Shown here one piece after another: positions 45,626-54,402 of a DNA stretch of 64,000 nucleotides. The stretch lies in NCBI GenBank assembly GCA_036562565.1, contig DATCJY010000045.1:18705-82704 (forward strand), written 5' to 3'. The DNA comes from DATCJY01 sp036562565. Its GTDB lineage: Bacteria; Bacteroidota; Bacteroidia; Flavobacteriales_D; Sanyastnellaceae. Numbering within the stretch: position 1 is the first letter of the stretch; every line of letters begins with the position of its first letter. The notes beneath the pieces were generated by a model that had not been told where the DNA came from, did no database searches, and saw only the letters and a program-made list of their open reading frames with translations. The position numbers and the translations under genes were made by a program.

Positions 45626-46411
45626 ATGAATTTAGACTTGACAGGAAAAAAGGCGGTAGTGTGTGGCTCCACACAAGGTATAGGTTTTGCATCGGCACAA
45701 GAATTGGCTTCAATGGGAGCAACTGTGATTCTCATTGCGCGCAACGCTGAAAAGCTTCATGAAGCAGTAGGCAAGCTTGATAGCTCAAAAGGACAGGAAC
45801 ACAACTTCCTCGTTGCAGATTTTTCAGAACCTGAACAACTCAAAGAAATCATTGAAGAGTTTGCTGCTGAAAACGATGTGCATATCCTCGTCAATAATAC
45901 AGGAGGCCCTAATCCTGGACAAGCCATAGATGCAAATACCGAAGAGTTCATCCAAGCTTTCAATGCACATTTGATTTGCAATCACATCCTTGTGCAAGCT
46001 CTTGTTCCGGGAATGAAGCGCAATGGATACGGTCGCATTATCAATATCATTTCTACATCGGTAAAACAACCATTACCAAACCTTGGTGTAAGCAATACTA
46101 TTCGAGGAGCAGTCGGTAACTGGAGTAAAACGCTTGCGAACGAATTGGGCAAATTCAACATAACCGTGAACAATGTTTTGCCAGGTGCCACAGAGACTGG
46201 TAGACTTCAAAGCATCATGCAGAATAAAGCGCAAAAGACAGGACAAACACCTGAAGAGGTGAAACAAGAGATGAGCAATGAAGTTCCGATGAGAAGACTG
46301 GGTAAGCCCGAAGAGATTGCTGCAGCTGTTGCGTTTCTTGCATCACCGGCAGCTTCTTACATCAACGGAATCAATATTCCGGTAGATGGAGGAAGAACAA
46401 TGTGCTTGTAA
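45626..46411 (+). CDS. Short-chain dehydrogenase/reductase with atypical active site
   Basis: 261 residues; an ATG five codons earlier is possible. The coenzyme loop GSTQGIGFA (about 13-21) and NNTGGP (about 91-96, normally NNAG) are SDR motifs, and the C-terminus SYINGINIPVDGGRTMCL is typical. Where SDRs have the catalytic Y-x3-K, this protein reads GVSNTIRGAVGNW: no Tyr and Arg for Lys, though the catalytic Ser block (INIISTSVK) is kept. It belongs to a 3-oxoacyl-reductase-like subgroup with this change; it may use other residues or act as a binding protein. Confidence 0.87.
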   Translation: MNLDLTGKKAVVCGSTQGIGFASAQELASMGATVILIARNAEKLHEAVGKLDSSKGQEHNFLVADFSEPEQLKEIIEEFAAENDVHILVNNTGGPNPGQAIDANTEEFIQAFNAHLICNHILVQALVPGMKRNGYGRIINIISTSVKQPLPNLGVSNTIRGAVGNWSKTLANELGKFNITVNNVLPGATETGRLQSIMQNKAQKTGQTPEEVKQEMSNEVPMRRLGKPEEIAAAVAFLASPAASYINGINIPVDGGRTMCL

Positions 46412-46423
46412 ATTTTATCATTC

Positions 46424-46807
46424 TCAACTACACGAAGGACATATTCCAGAAATCGTAAAGTTCATTTCTTTCACTTTATACTTTCTGGGCAAGCTGAACT
46501 CCGGAATTACGTGTTCCAAACAGGTTACCTGATTGCACACTTCACAATTGAAGTGAACGTGGTTATGATTGTGCTTATGACCATGGTCGCATGTTGTACA
46601 CATTGCATACTTCACCACGCCTTTCAAATTAACGGTTTTGTGCACTATACCCTCTTCTACCAATCGGTCCAGTACACGGTAAATCGTTACACGATCACAC
46701 ACACCTTCACATAACTCCTGTATTTCTCCTTGAGACATTGCCACACCTGCATTAGCAAGAATAGATTGAATATGGCTCTTGGCAACTGTATTTCTGACCT
46801 GTTTCAT
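46424..46807 (-). CDS. Fur-family metalloregulator (Zur-like)
   Basis: 127 residues from ATG. Winged helix about 8-65 (SQGEIQELCEGVCDRVTIYR recognition region), then a dimer domain with structural-zinc pairs C70-x2-C73 and C123-x2-C126, a second pair C88-x2-C91, and a His-rich loop HGHKHNHNHVH between them. Zur senses zinc and represses uptake genes. It lies divergent from a TonB receptor, with two operator-like sites in the 91-nt gap, so it should repress both. Zinc rather than iron is inferred from the His-rich loop and the receptor type. Confidence 0.87.
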   Translation of the reverse strand: MKQVRNTVAKSHIQSILANAGVAMSQGEIQELCEGVCDRVTIYRVLDRLVEEGIVHKTVNLKGVVKYAMCTTCDHGHKHNHNHVHFNCEVCNQVTCLEHVIPEFSLPRKYKVKEMNFTISGICPSCS

Positions 46808-46809
46808 TA

Positions 46810-46826
46810 TTGCAACATTATTGCAT
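46810..46826. promoter_or_regulatory. Zur-box-like operator 1
   Basis: TTGCAA-N5-TTGCAT, a dyad with one mismatch, lying 3 nt from the regulator's start codon. It fits autorepression. Confidence 0.6.
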
Positions 46827-46847
46827 TTAGAGCAAGTGCTTCTATAT

Positions 46848-46864
46848 TTGCAACAAAATTGCAA
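46848..46864. promoter_or_regulatory. Zur-box-like operator 2
   Basis: TTGCAA-N5-TTGCAA, a perfect dyad, 35 nt before the receptor's ATG and 38 nt centre to centre from operator 1. Confidence 0.65.
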
Positions 46865-46898
46865 TAATATCTGTTACGCACAAAAGGAAAATTCAATA

Positions 46899-49217
46899 AT
46901 GCATTACAGTAGTCTGCTTATATTTTTATGCTTACAGCTGTTATGCAGCTTTGGACTAAAGGCGCAGGACTGCTATTACCATTTGCATGGAAAGGTTGCA
47001 GAAAGCTCAAACGGATTACCCATTTCCTATGCTGTGGTTCAAATTAAAGAACTCAATAAAGGAACATACACCGATAGTCTAGGACATTATCACATTGATG
47101 GCTTGTGTGCAGGTACGTATACGTTATCGTGTATGCGCATCGGTTTTGAGTCCATTACACAAACCATTCACATCACCAACAGCGATGTGGAGCAAGATTT
47201 CTATATGACCTTTAATCCCTCCATTTTTAGAACAATTGATGTAGTTGAGGTCATTGAAGACAAGAACGTCTTCATCCATATTCATACGGAATTTGATAAG
47301 GGAATATACACACGTGCAAACAACCTGGGCCAGGCACTATCACAACTCAATGGAGTCACTACCATCAACACCGGCTCATCCATTTCTAAACCTGTTGTGC
47401 ATGGATTACACAGTCAACGAGTCATTATCTTGAATAATGGAGTAAGACAAGAAGGACAACAATGGGGCAATGAACATGCGCCAGAGATTGATCCCTACAC
47501 ATTGGATGCAGCACAAGTTATACAAGGAGCAAGTGCTTTGCAATATGGTCCGGATGCCATTGGAGGAGCTATTGTACTCAACCCTAAACCGATTGGCCAA
47601 CAAAAAGGATGGAGCGGGGCTCTGAATCTCCATGGCACTAGTAACGGCAGACAAGGAACAACTTCAGGCTATGTAGAATTTTCTCCTGAAAAAATCAATG
47701 GACTTTCAGCGCGCGTGCAAGGAACGCTTAAACGTTCCGGCAATGCACGCACTCCAAATTACTTTCTCGCAAACACCGGATTCATTGAACGTAATTACGC
47801 TGCCCACTTTCAATACAAACACAAGCGCTTCGATACCGGGATTTATTACACCCAATTCAATACAGAACTTGGTATCTTCAGTGGCTCACACATCAGCAAT
47901 GTGACGGACTTGATGCGTGCCATTGAGTCTCGCGAGCCAGCCCAAAAAGCCAATTTCAGCTACCATATCGGATATCCAAAGCAAGATGTTCAACACGAAT
48001 TGATCAAAGCACATTTCAATTTGAACCTTACTGATAAAAACAAATTACAATTCTCCTATGCACGTCAATTCAATGACCGAAAAGAATTTGATCATCACTC
48101 TTCATCACATAACCAATCAACCCCTGAGTTGCAATTGAAACTGACAACTCATACAGCTAACATTGATTGGTACAAAAAGAGCGCTAGGAACTTGATGCAT
48201 CGTGTGGGTATCTCGGGAATGCACCAAGCCAATACCTACAACGGGCGATACTTTATACCTGCATTCTACCAACGTGGCATCGGTGCGTACTGGATAGAAA
48301 CTTGGACGAAAAACCAATGGAGCTTGGAAGCCGGTTTGCGCTATGACATTAAAACCATGGAAGTATTTATTCATGAAAACAAGTCATGGCAAACATTCAA
48401 TCATTCGTTTCAAAATATTGCAGCAGGTGGTTCCGCACTTTATAAACCAAATAACCGTTGGAGATTCGCTCTGCAAATGGGCACAACATGGCGACCACCC
48501 CAAGTGAGCGAGCTCTACAGTAATGGTTTGCACCATGGCGTTGCAGCCATCGAAAACGGCAACCGTGAATTGCAAATGGAAAAATCGTGGAACGGTGCTT
48601 TACAAGCCATTTTCACAACAGAATGGATAGAGGCTCAAATATCCCCCTATCTCCAAAGAGTAGATAATTACATTCTGCTATTGCCAAGTGGTTCTCCTAC
48701 ACTTACGATTCGTGGGGCATTTCCGACATTCCAATACAGTCAAATAGATGCGCTGTTATATGGCAGCGATTTGCAAGCTTCTTTCAGACTTACCAATAGC
48801 ATACGTACAACATGGAAGAGCGCTGTACTTCGCGCTATACAAACTTCAACGAAGGAGCATATCTATGGAATGCCTAGCGACCGACATTCTTTGAGATTGG
48901 CTTATTTATTTCATGACAAAGGCATCTTCAAACAACCGACTATCTCTGCAAGCGGATTGTATGTAAACAAACAATGGCGCGTTCAGAACCACAATGATTA
49001 CATGCCGGCACCTAATGCTTATTGGTTGCTGGACATTGAATGCAGCTCAGTCATTCATATCAAGGAACAAGTCATCAATGTTTCTGTGGGTGTTTACAAC
49101 GCGTTTAACTTACGCTACAGAGATTACATGAATCGCTTTCGTTACTACAGCGATGAGCTCGGACGAAACATGGCCGTACATATCCAAATTCCATTTTCTC
49201 AAAGCAACAAAAAATGA
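46899..49217 (+). CDS. TonB-dependent receptor, ZnuD-like, under Fur/Zur control
   Basis: 772 residues from the ATG that opens a signal peptide (ending GLKAQ). A regulatory-like beta domain (about 22-105), a plug (about 125-250: VVHGLHSQRVIILNNGVRQ, WGNEHAPEIDP, ASALQYGPDAIGGAIVL) and a barrel with His-rich loops (EFDHHSSSHNQ). The NEHAPEID segment and HGLHSQRV resemble zinc receptors such as ZnuD. It would import zinc when the divergent Zur-like repressor is released. It overlaps the lipoprotein gene by 4 nt. Confidence 0.88.
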   Translation: MHYSSLLIFLCLQLLCSFGLKAQDCYYHLHGKVAESSNGLPISYAVVQIKELNKGTYTDSLGHYHIDGLCAGTYTLSCMRIGFESITQTIHITNSDVEQDFYMTFNPSIFRTIDVVEVIEDKNVFIHIHTEFDKGIYTRANNLGQALSQLNGVTTINTGSSISKPVVHGLHSQRVIILNNGVRQEGQQWGNEHAPEIDPYTLDAAQVIQGASALQYGPDAIGGAIVLNPKPIGQQKGWSGALNLHGTSNGRQGTTSGYVEFSPEKINGLSARVQGTLKRSGNARTPNYFLANTGFIERNYAAHFQYKHKRFDTGIYYTQFNTELGIFSGSHISNVTDLMRAIESREPAQKANFSYHIGYPKQDVQHELIKAHFNLNLTDKNKLQFSYARQFNDRKEFDHHSSSHNQSTPELQLKLTTHTANIDWYKKSARNLMHRVGISGMHQANTYNGRYFIPAFYQRGIGAYWIETWTKNQWSLEAGLRYDIKTMEVFIHENKSWQTFNHSFQNIAAGGSALYKPNNRWRFALQMGTTWRPPQVSELYSNGLHHGVAAIENGNRELQMEKSWNGALQAIFTTEWIEAQISPYLQRVDNYILLLPSGSPTLTIRGAFPTFQYSQIDALLYGSDLQASFRLTNSIRTTWKSAVLRAIQTSTKEHIYGMPSDRHSLRLAYLFHDKGIFKQPTISASGLYVNKQWRVQNHNDYMPAPNAYWLLDIECSSVIHIKEQVINVSVGVYNAFNLRYRDYMNRFRYYSDELGRNMAVHIQIPFSQSNKK

Positions 49218-49798
49218 TGACGATGAAACACACGAAGAGCATCTTTTTCTTTTTCCTTCTATTCATCTTGGTCTTGGGCATTGCTTCCTGTAAGAAGGAT
49301 GATCAAAAGCCGGATGACATGCCGACTCATCCTGAGATGCACGATGAAGAATTGATAACAACTCTCATTCTAACATTGGAGGACACTTCAGGTATCCAAC
49401 CGTCAGTAACCGCAACCTTCAGAGACGTTGATGGTCCGGGCGGATTGGCTCCATCGGCTTTTGATAGCATTTATTTGAAAAGCCATACAACTTACAATTG
49501 TGCGATTACTTTGTTGAATGAATCAGTAGAGCCTGCAGAGAACATCAGCGAAGAAGTGCTGGAAGAAGCAGATGAACACTTGTTTTGTTTTACCATCTCA
49601 AATGCACAGTTGCAAATCATCCGAACCGATAGCGATGGTCAATATGAAATTGGCTTGAACAGTCAATGGACAGTAGGCAGTGCATCTTCCGGACATGTGC
49701 TGGTAATTCTCAAACATCAACCGGATGTAAAAAACGGCAGTTGCGAACCGGGTGAAACTGACATTGAGTTGTTGTTTCCTGTTTTGATTACCGATTAA
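49214..49798 (+). CDS. Lipoprotein partner of the zinc receptor
   Basis: 194 residues. Lipoprotein signal VLGIASC (Cys26), then an Asp/His/Glu linker (PTHPEMHDEELITT) and a beta-rich domain with TATFRDVDGPGG and an acidic EEVLEEADEHLF segment. I know this shape as a Bacteroidota lipoprotein often coded after such receptors, sometimes labelled a type 1 periplasmic-binding-fold protein; I see no proof of that fold. The ATGA overlap with the receptor gene argues for a joint role in zinc capture at the outer membrane. Confidence 0.75.
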   Translation: MMTMKHTKSIFFFFLLFILVLGIASCKKDDQKPDDMPTHPEMHDEELITTLILTLEDTSGIQPSVTATFRDVDGPGGLAPSAFDSIYLKSHTTYNCAITLLNESVEPAENISEEVLEEADEHLFCFTISNAQLQIIRTDSDGQYEIGLNSQWTVGSASSGHVLVILKHQPDVKNGSCEPGETDIELLFPVLITD

Positions 49799-49859
49799 AA
49801 TCCATCCTTTCTTTGCCATTGAATTGCGTTCTTTGCAAGTTCATTCCCGTTGACATTAT

Positions 49860-51080
49860 ATGACTGTACAAGACATCCGCATCGAAGAATATGACTACGA
49901 CTTACCGGAGCATTTCATTGCTCGTTATCCGCTGAGTCAACGCGATCAATCGAAGCTTTTAGTTTACGATGGCGGTCATATCCAATCGCAGCAGTTCCCG
50001 TACATCCTTGATTGCCTTCAACCCAATGATATCCTCATTGCCAATAATACCAAAGTCATTTCGGCACGCATGTATTTCCGCAAGGCAACTGGAGCCTTGA
50101 TTGAAATCTTCTGTCTAGAACCGGTAGAGAAGAGTCATCAGGAAGCGATGTGCGAAACACTACAAAGCACATGGAAATGCCTTGTTGGCGGGGCCAAGAA
50201 ATGGAAAGGCAATGAAAAGCTTCAATGTCATTTCCAAATTCAGCAACGCGATTTCACCTTGTATGCCGAGAAGGTGAGACAAACAGAGGATGCGTTCATC
50301 ATCTCATTTACTTGGGAAGAAGCGCATATTCAGTTCTCCGATATTCTGCAGGCTGCAGGTGAACTACCTTTACCTCCTTACTTCAATCGCAAAGCCGAGA
50401 GAGAAGATTATGAACGTTATCAAACTGTCTTTGCCGAATACGAGGGCTCAGTAGCTGCCCCAACAGCAGGACTACACTTTACTAAGAATATCTTGGCTCA
50501 GCTTGATGCGAAAGGCATCAAACGAAGAGAAGTGACTTTGCATGTCGGAGCAGGCACTTTCAAGCCGGTATCTGCTGGAAGTATGCAAGACCATACCATG
50601 CACAGCGAAGCATTTTCCATTACCACCGATTTGCTACGGGAGTTATCAAAACAAAGCGGGAGAATCATCGTGGTCGGAACCACTACAATGCGCACGATTG
50701 AAAGTGTGTATTGGCTCGGAGTGAAATTGATTCTGCAACATTTTTCATCTACTGATGCATTGCAAGTAAATCAGTGGGACCCCTACCAGCTTACCAAAAA
50801 CATTGGTGTGGAGCAGAGTCTAACGTATTTATTGGAATATGCCGAAAGCAAAGGGCTTTCTGCCATTCATGCTTCCACATCCATCCTCATTGCTCCGGGA
50901 TATGAGTTCAAAATATGCGATGGATTAGTGACCAATTTCCACATGCCTAAAAGCACCTTGCTATTACTCGTAGCTGCTTTCATCGGTGATGATTGGAAGC
51001 GAGTTTACAACTATGCTAAAGAGAATGAATTTCGCTTCCTGAGTTATGGAGATAGTTCGCTGCTTTGGCGCAATCAATAA
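49860..51080 (+). CDS. queA: S-adenosylmethionine:tRNA ribosyltransferase-isomerase
   Basis: 406 residues, longer than the usual 340-350 because of insertions in the middle. IEEYDYDLPEHFIARYPLSQRDQSK, ANNTKVISARMYFRK, AAPTAGLHFT and LHVGAGTFKPV are QueA blocks, and FHMPKSTLLLLVAAFIG is the C-terminal one. It transfers and rearranges the ribosyl of AdoMet onto preQ1-tRNA to form epoxyqueuosine. Some Bacteroidota carry this longer version beside a normal QueA; whether it is the only copy cannot be told. Its stop abuts that of the convergent DUF5686 gene. Confidence 0.88.
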   Translation: MTVQDIRIEEYDYDLPEHFIARYPLSQRDQSKLLVYDGGHIQSQQFPYILDCLQPNDILIANNTKVISARMYFRKATGALIEIFCLEPVEKSHQEAMCETLQSTWKCLVGGAKKWKGNEKLQCHFQIQQRDFTLYAEKVRQTEDAFIISFTWEEAHIQFSDILQAAGELPLPPYFNRKAEREDYERYQTVFAEYEGSVAAPTAGLHFTKNILAQLDAKGIKRREVTLHVGAGTFKPVSAGSMQDHTMHSEAFSITTDLLRELSKQSGRIIVVGTTTMRTIESVYWLGVKLILQHFSSTDALQVNQWDPYQLTKNIGVEQSLTYLLEYAESKGLSAIHASTSILIAPGYEFKICDGLVTNFHMPKSTLLLLVAAFIGDDWKRVYNYAKENEFRFLSYGDSSLLWRNQ

Positions 51081-53600
51081 TCAGAAGTCGAATTGCAATT
51101 TTGCACGCAATCCGTATTTGACGATGTTCGGATTATCGAGATAAGCCAGACGCCAGATAAAGTCGATGCGCAATACTTTAAAGATGTTTTCTACACCTAT
51201 TGCCGCTTCAGCAAACGGCTTGCTCAGTGTCTGAATTTCCGGTATGCCATCGTAATTGAAATCACGCGAGAGAATCAAATCGTTCTTCATATCGTATCCA
51301 CCTACCACCGCTTTGGCGCTCACCACCTCACGCCATTTAAGCCTTCTGAGCAATGGAATTTTATTGAAGAACAATCCCTCGGCATGATAGGTCGCCCACA
51401 GGCTTACCCATTCATCACTTACGAATTCAAAGAAATTCATGGTGTTGTATGAAGCTTCGTCATAGAAGAAGGTCTCGTTCCCTTGGAAGAGATTTAATAG
51501 CGGATAAGGTAAATTACCGAATATCTTTCCTGCTTCAGCTGTTGCTTTTACATAACCGAAAGGGCCGAAACGAATCTTATCCGTCAAGCGCAAGATGCCC
51601 TTGTGATATTCAAATTGGGAACCGATCAGATTGGGGATACCATAATCGTATTGTACCTCCACTATCGGGTGTTTTGTACCGAGACTGATGCGTTCAAACT
51701 CACCGTACACGAATTTTTCTTTATATGCAAATCGCGTGTACAAACTCACTTCCGAGGTAATGAGGTAATTCACCGACTGCTCCTGATGATTTTCCTTGAA
51801 GCGCACATATCGGTAGTTTGTCCCGGCCGGTTTCAATACCCGATGTTTCAGAATTAACTTATTGGACAAACCATAAAGCCATTCCTTCTCAAGTGATGCT
51901 TGTAGCTCCGTGACGTCTGTCAATTTATTTGCCGGATTACGCCTAAAGATAGATGACAACACGTTATCCTGCCTGAAGGCACCTGTTCCTTGACCCAGTT
52001 GCTCCATATCACGTTTACCGCTTGCTGCAATTGCCATGCGCGGATTTTTGTTCAACATGTATATGAAACCACCACCGTATTTGAAACGCTCGTCTCTAAA
52101 ACCATAAGCACCATAACCTTCAATCATGAGCTTCTTGCTGAATGAATTGCTCGTGCGACCTCCAATCCGAATACGGTTGCCCTCCAACGGGTTGTAACTA
52201 TATAGAGTGTAATAAGGACCAAACTCAAATGGACCTACTACTTTATATCCGTTTACAAATAGGTTGAGAATATTGGATACAGTGACGAATTGCGGAAGAT
52301 TCTTTAGCGTATCCACCATGCTGTAGATGCGTTTCTCCTTATCACTTAACTCGATGTGCCGCGCCTGCTCCCAAAACGCATCGTCTTTTTTGGCGGCATC
52401 TTCTTTTACCTCAATGTCAGATATCCCTTTATAAAACTCATCTTCACGCGGCTTATTGATGACGAAATTCCGATAACTTGATGTCTTCCGACCATAGACC
52501 CCCAGCTTCTTATCGGACACATTGAAATCAATGAGCAACGCATCTTTAGTGAGCATCCATACCTCCTTTTCCACCTCGGAGTATTCTTGCATCACTTTGA
52601 AATCTTTTATCCAGTTGATGTTCGCTCCTTCGGCAATTGTAGCTTCTACACGTTTTACTGCATAGGTGGTATCATTGATCCACATTTCACCAAAGAAGAG
52701 CAATTCATTTTTTCTGCGCGGAAAGAACTGCAGCTTGTAGCACCATTTACCATCTATCCATGCGCTATCCATCAGACCATAGTCATAGAACGCAAGACAG
52801 TAAGCCGAGATAGGACTGGTAAAACTCTTATTGAAAATGACCAATTCATTGTCATAGATATTGACATTTTGGTACATATCTCCCAAGAACTGGTTAATGG
52901 ACTCATTCTCCACACCACTTACCTTGGTCGCCTTTACAACCTCCTTCTGACTTTTCGGATTTCGTCTGTAATAAAAATCAGATAGTGATTCGGTCATGAA
53001 AACAGGCAGGTATGGTTTACCTTCCGTGGTATCCACACCTTCGAAAACAAATTCAAATGGCTTGAAAATCTTTCTGTCCTGAAACTTTTCTGTGATATTA
53101 TTGAGGTCAAACTCTACTTTGTTATAAGCCTCATACTCGTAAGCATCCAGCTTCTCGCGGTTATTAATTTTCTTGTTGCGCAAGACTTTTTTCACCAATG
53201 CAATGGCCGGGTTTGGCCCATCATCCGGACGAATGATGACTGTTGCTGTTTCATTGATTGCATTGTGGAGTTCAAAATTGATTTCACTGCTTACGCCTTG
53301 TTTGACACGTTTTGTAACCGTGTTATAGCCAACCGCAATGACTCTTAGCGAATCACTGCTGTAATAAGTTTCGATGCTGTAATTGCCGTCCAAGTCCGTC
53401 TGAGTACCGGACTTGGTATCCACGAAAAATACTGTTGCAAATGCCACTGGCTCTTTGGTAGTGGCATCAAGGACTTTCCCGCGAACAATGGTTTTCTGTG
53501 CATAACTGAAAAACGGGAGAATACACAAAATTAATAGCACGCAACATTTCCATGTGACCGCTATTTTTCCCAGTAATAAACCCCGATTTTCCAATATCAT
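51081..53600 (-). CDS. DUF5686 outer-membrane protein with regulatory-like domain
   Basis: 839 residues. Signal peptide (ending FFSYAQ), carboxypeptidase-regulatory-like beta domain (about 38-120: VRGKVLDATTKEPVAFATVF), then the DUF5686 region through to a predicted barrel that ends LRAKLQFDF. The family is found in Bacteroidota and its function is unknown; it looks like a surface-exposed barrel not needing TonB. ATG at 53600 is preferred to a TTG three codons earlier. The 245-nt gap to tRNA-Leu holds only a terminator. Confidence 0.85.
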   Translation of the reverse strand: MILENRGLLLGKIAVTWKCCVLLILCILPFFSYAQKTIVRGKVLDATTKEPVAFATVFFVDTKSGTQTDLDGNYSIETYYSSDSLRVIAVGYNTVTKRVKQGVSSEINFELHNAINETATVIIRPDDGPNPAIALVKKVLRNKKINNREKLDAYEYEAYNKVEFDLNNITEKFQDRKIFKPFEFVFEGVDTTEGKPYLPVFMTESLSDFYYRRNPKSQKEVVKATKVSGVENESINQFLGDMYQNVNIYDNELVIFNKSFTSPISAYCLAFYDYGLMDSAWIDGKWCYKLQFFPRRKNELLFFGEMWINDTTYAVKRVEATIAEGANINWIKDFKVMQEYSEVEKEVWMLTKDALLIDFNVSDKKLGVYGRKTSSYRNFVINKPREDEFYKGISDIEVKEDAAKKDDAFWEQARHIELSDKEKRIYSMVDTLKNLPQFVTVSNILNLFVNGYKVVGPFEFGPYYTLYSYNPLEGNRIRIGGRTSNSFSKKLMIEGYGAYGFRDERFKYGGGFIYMLNKNPRMAIAASGKRDMEQLGQGTGAFRQDNVLSSIFRRNPANKLTDVTELQASLEKEWLYGLSNKLILKHRVLKPAGTNYRYVRFKENHQEQSVNYLITSEVSLYTRFAYKEKFVYGEFERISLGTKHPIVEVQYDYGIPNLIGSQFEYHKGILRLTDKIRFGPFGYVKATAEAGKIFGNLPYPLLNLFQGNETFFYDEASYNTMNFFEFVSDEWVSLWATYHAEGLFFNKIPLLRRLKWREVVSAKAVVGGYDMKNDLILSRDFNYDGIPEIQTLSKPFAEAAIGVENIFKVLRIDFIWRLAYLDNPNIVKYGLRAKLQFDF

Positions 53601-53780
53601 AATTCCCAATGAGGCCGTTCTAAACTTTATGGCTTATGCGTTATAACGTATACTCGCTTGATTTCGTTCACCTGTGCCAAGTGCACTGTGAACAAATTCA
53701 TAATTGTAAATACGAATATACCTGTTGGTCAGTACGCTTTTCAGGGGGCTAGAATAGTTGCTAAATAGATTTTAACAACA

Positions 53781-53811
53781 AAAAAGCCGTTGAAGTATCA
53801 ACGGCTTTTTA
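53781..53811. terminator. Terminator of tRNA-Leu
   Basis: AAAAAGCCGTTGA / TCAACGGCTTTTT perfect stem, 4-nt loop, usable on both strands; 35 nt beyond the tRNA 3' end. Confidence 0.85.
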
Positions 53812-53845
53812 TTCATTTCGACAATCAAACTGTTGTCTAATTTAG

Positions 53846-53927
53846 TACCCAGGGTGGGAATCGAACCCACACGCCCGAAGGCACACGATTTTGAGTCGTG
53901 CGCGTCTACCAATTCCGCCACCTAGGC
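53846..53927 (-). tRNA. tRNA-Leu (anticodon CAA)
   Basis: 82-nt cloverleaf on the minus strand: acceptor GCCTAGG pairing CCTGGGT, D arm with GGTAGACGCG, anticodon stem GCACGA/TCGTGT with loop CTCAAAA (anticodon CAA, reading UUG), long variable arm typical of leucine tRNA (GCCTTCGGGC), T arm with GGTTCGATTCC. The 3' CCA is not coded. Its promoter lies just upstream. Confidence 0.97.
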
Positions 53928-53951
53928 ATAGGCCCCAACTTTTTGGGGCTG

Positions 53952-53980
53952 CGAATATACATCATTCTCACAGAATGCAA
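53952..53980 (-). promoter_or_regulatory. tRNA-Leu promoter
   Basis: On the minus strand TTG (53980-53978), 18-nt spacer, TATATTCG (53959-53952). The inverted repeat GCCCCAA / TTGGGGC follows within the short leader. Confidence 0.55.
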
Positions 53981-54173
53981 CAGAATTTTTCGGTTTTGAA
54001 AAAAATATCAATTCCTATTGAAAATCTACGGAGGATATCCATTCAAGGCTTTCTTGACGCACAAATAACAAACTCATTGATAATCACTAAGGTGTCAAAT
54101 ATTTCTTACCCCGCATTGGCTTTAGGAAATAGTAAAGCTGGTTTTACGAAAAAAAAATCAGTTTATCCCTCTT

Positions 54174-54256
54174 GAGGCAACTTTAAGCACAAACCTGTGT
54201 CATACAAGCATCCAACAGATTGGTGATAATCACCTTTGTGTTGGCCTCTTTTTTTT
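54174..54256 (+). ncRNA. Structured U-tailed RNA element upstream of the giant adhesin gene
   Basis: GAGGC-AAC and GTTG-GCCTC close a stem, extended by ACAAA / TTTGT, around two inner hairpins (CTGT...ACAG and GGTGA-TAA-TCACC), and T8 follows directly. This is a three-way junction ending in a terminator on the plus strand. No gene runs into it, so it is the 3' end of a small RNA, or an attenuator in the leader of the gene that begins about 147 nt on. The rest of the 475-nt gap has no other gene. Confidence 0.5.
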
Positions 54257-54402
54257 CTTAACTGTCGAAACCAATATTGATGATGTCTCTTTTATTCATA
54301 CAAAGGACTTACTGTAGCCTTTCCATCCCTCCAAGGACATCTCCCCTTTTCGACCCTACCCTTTGCTTTTTTAACCCAAAAAATAATTAAACAATTAACG
54401 CT

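Noticed and set aside
53891..54175. 94-codon frame on the plus strand
   Set aside because: Begins inside tRNA-Leu and continues through its promoter; not a plausible gene.
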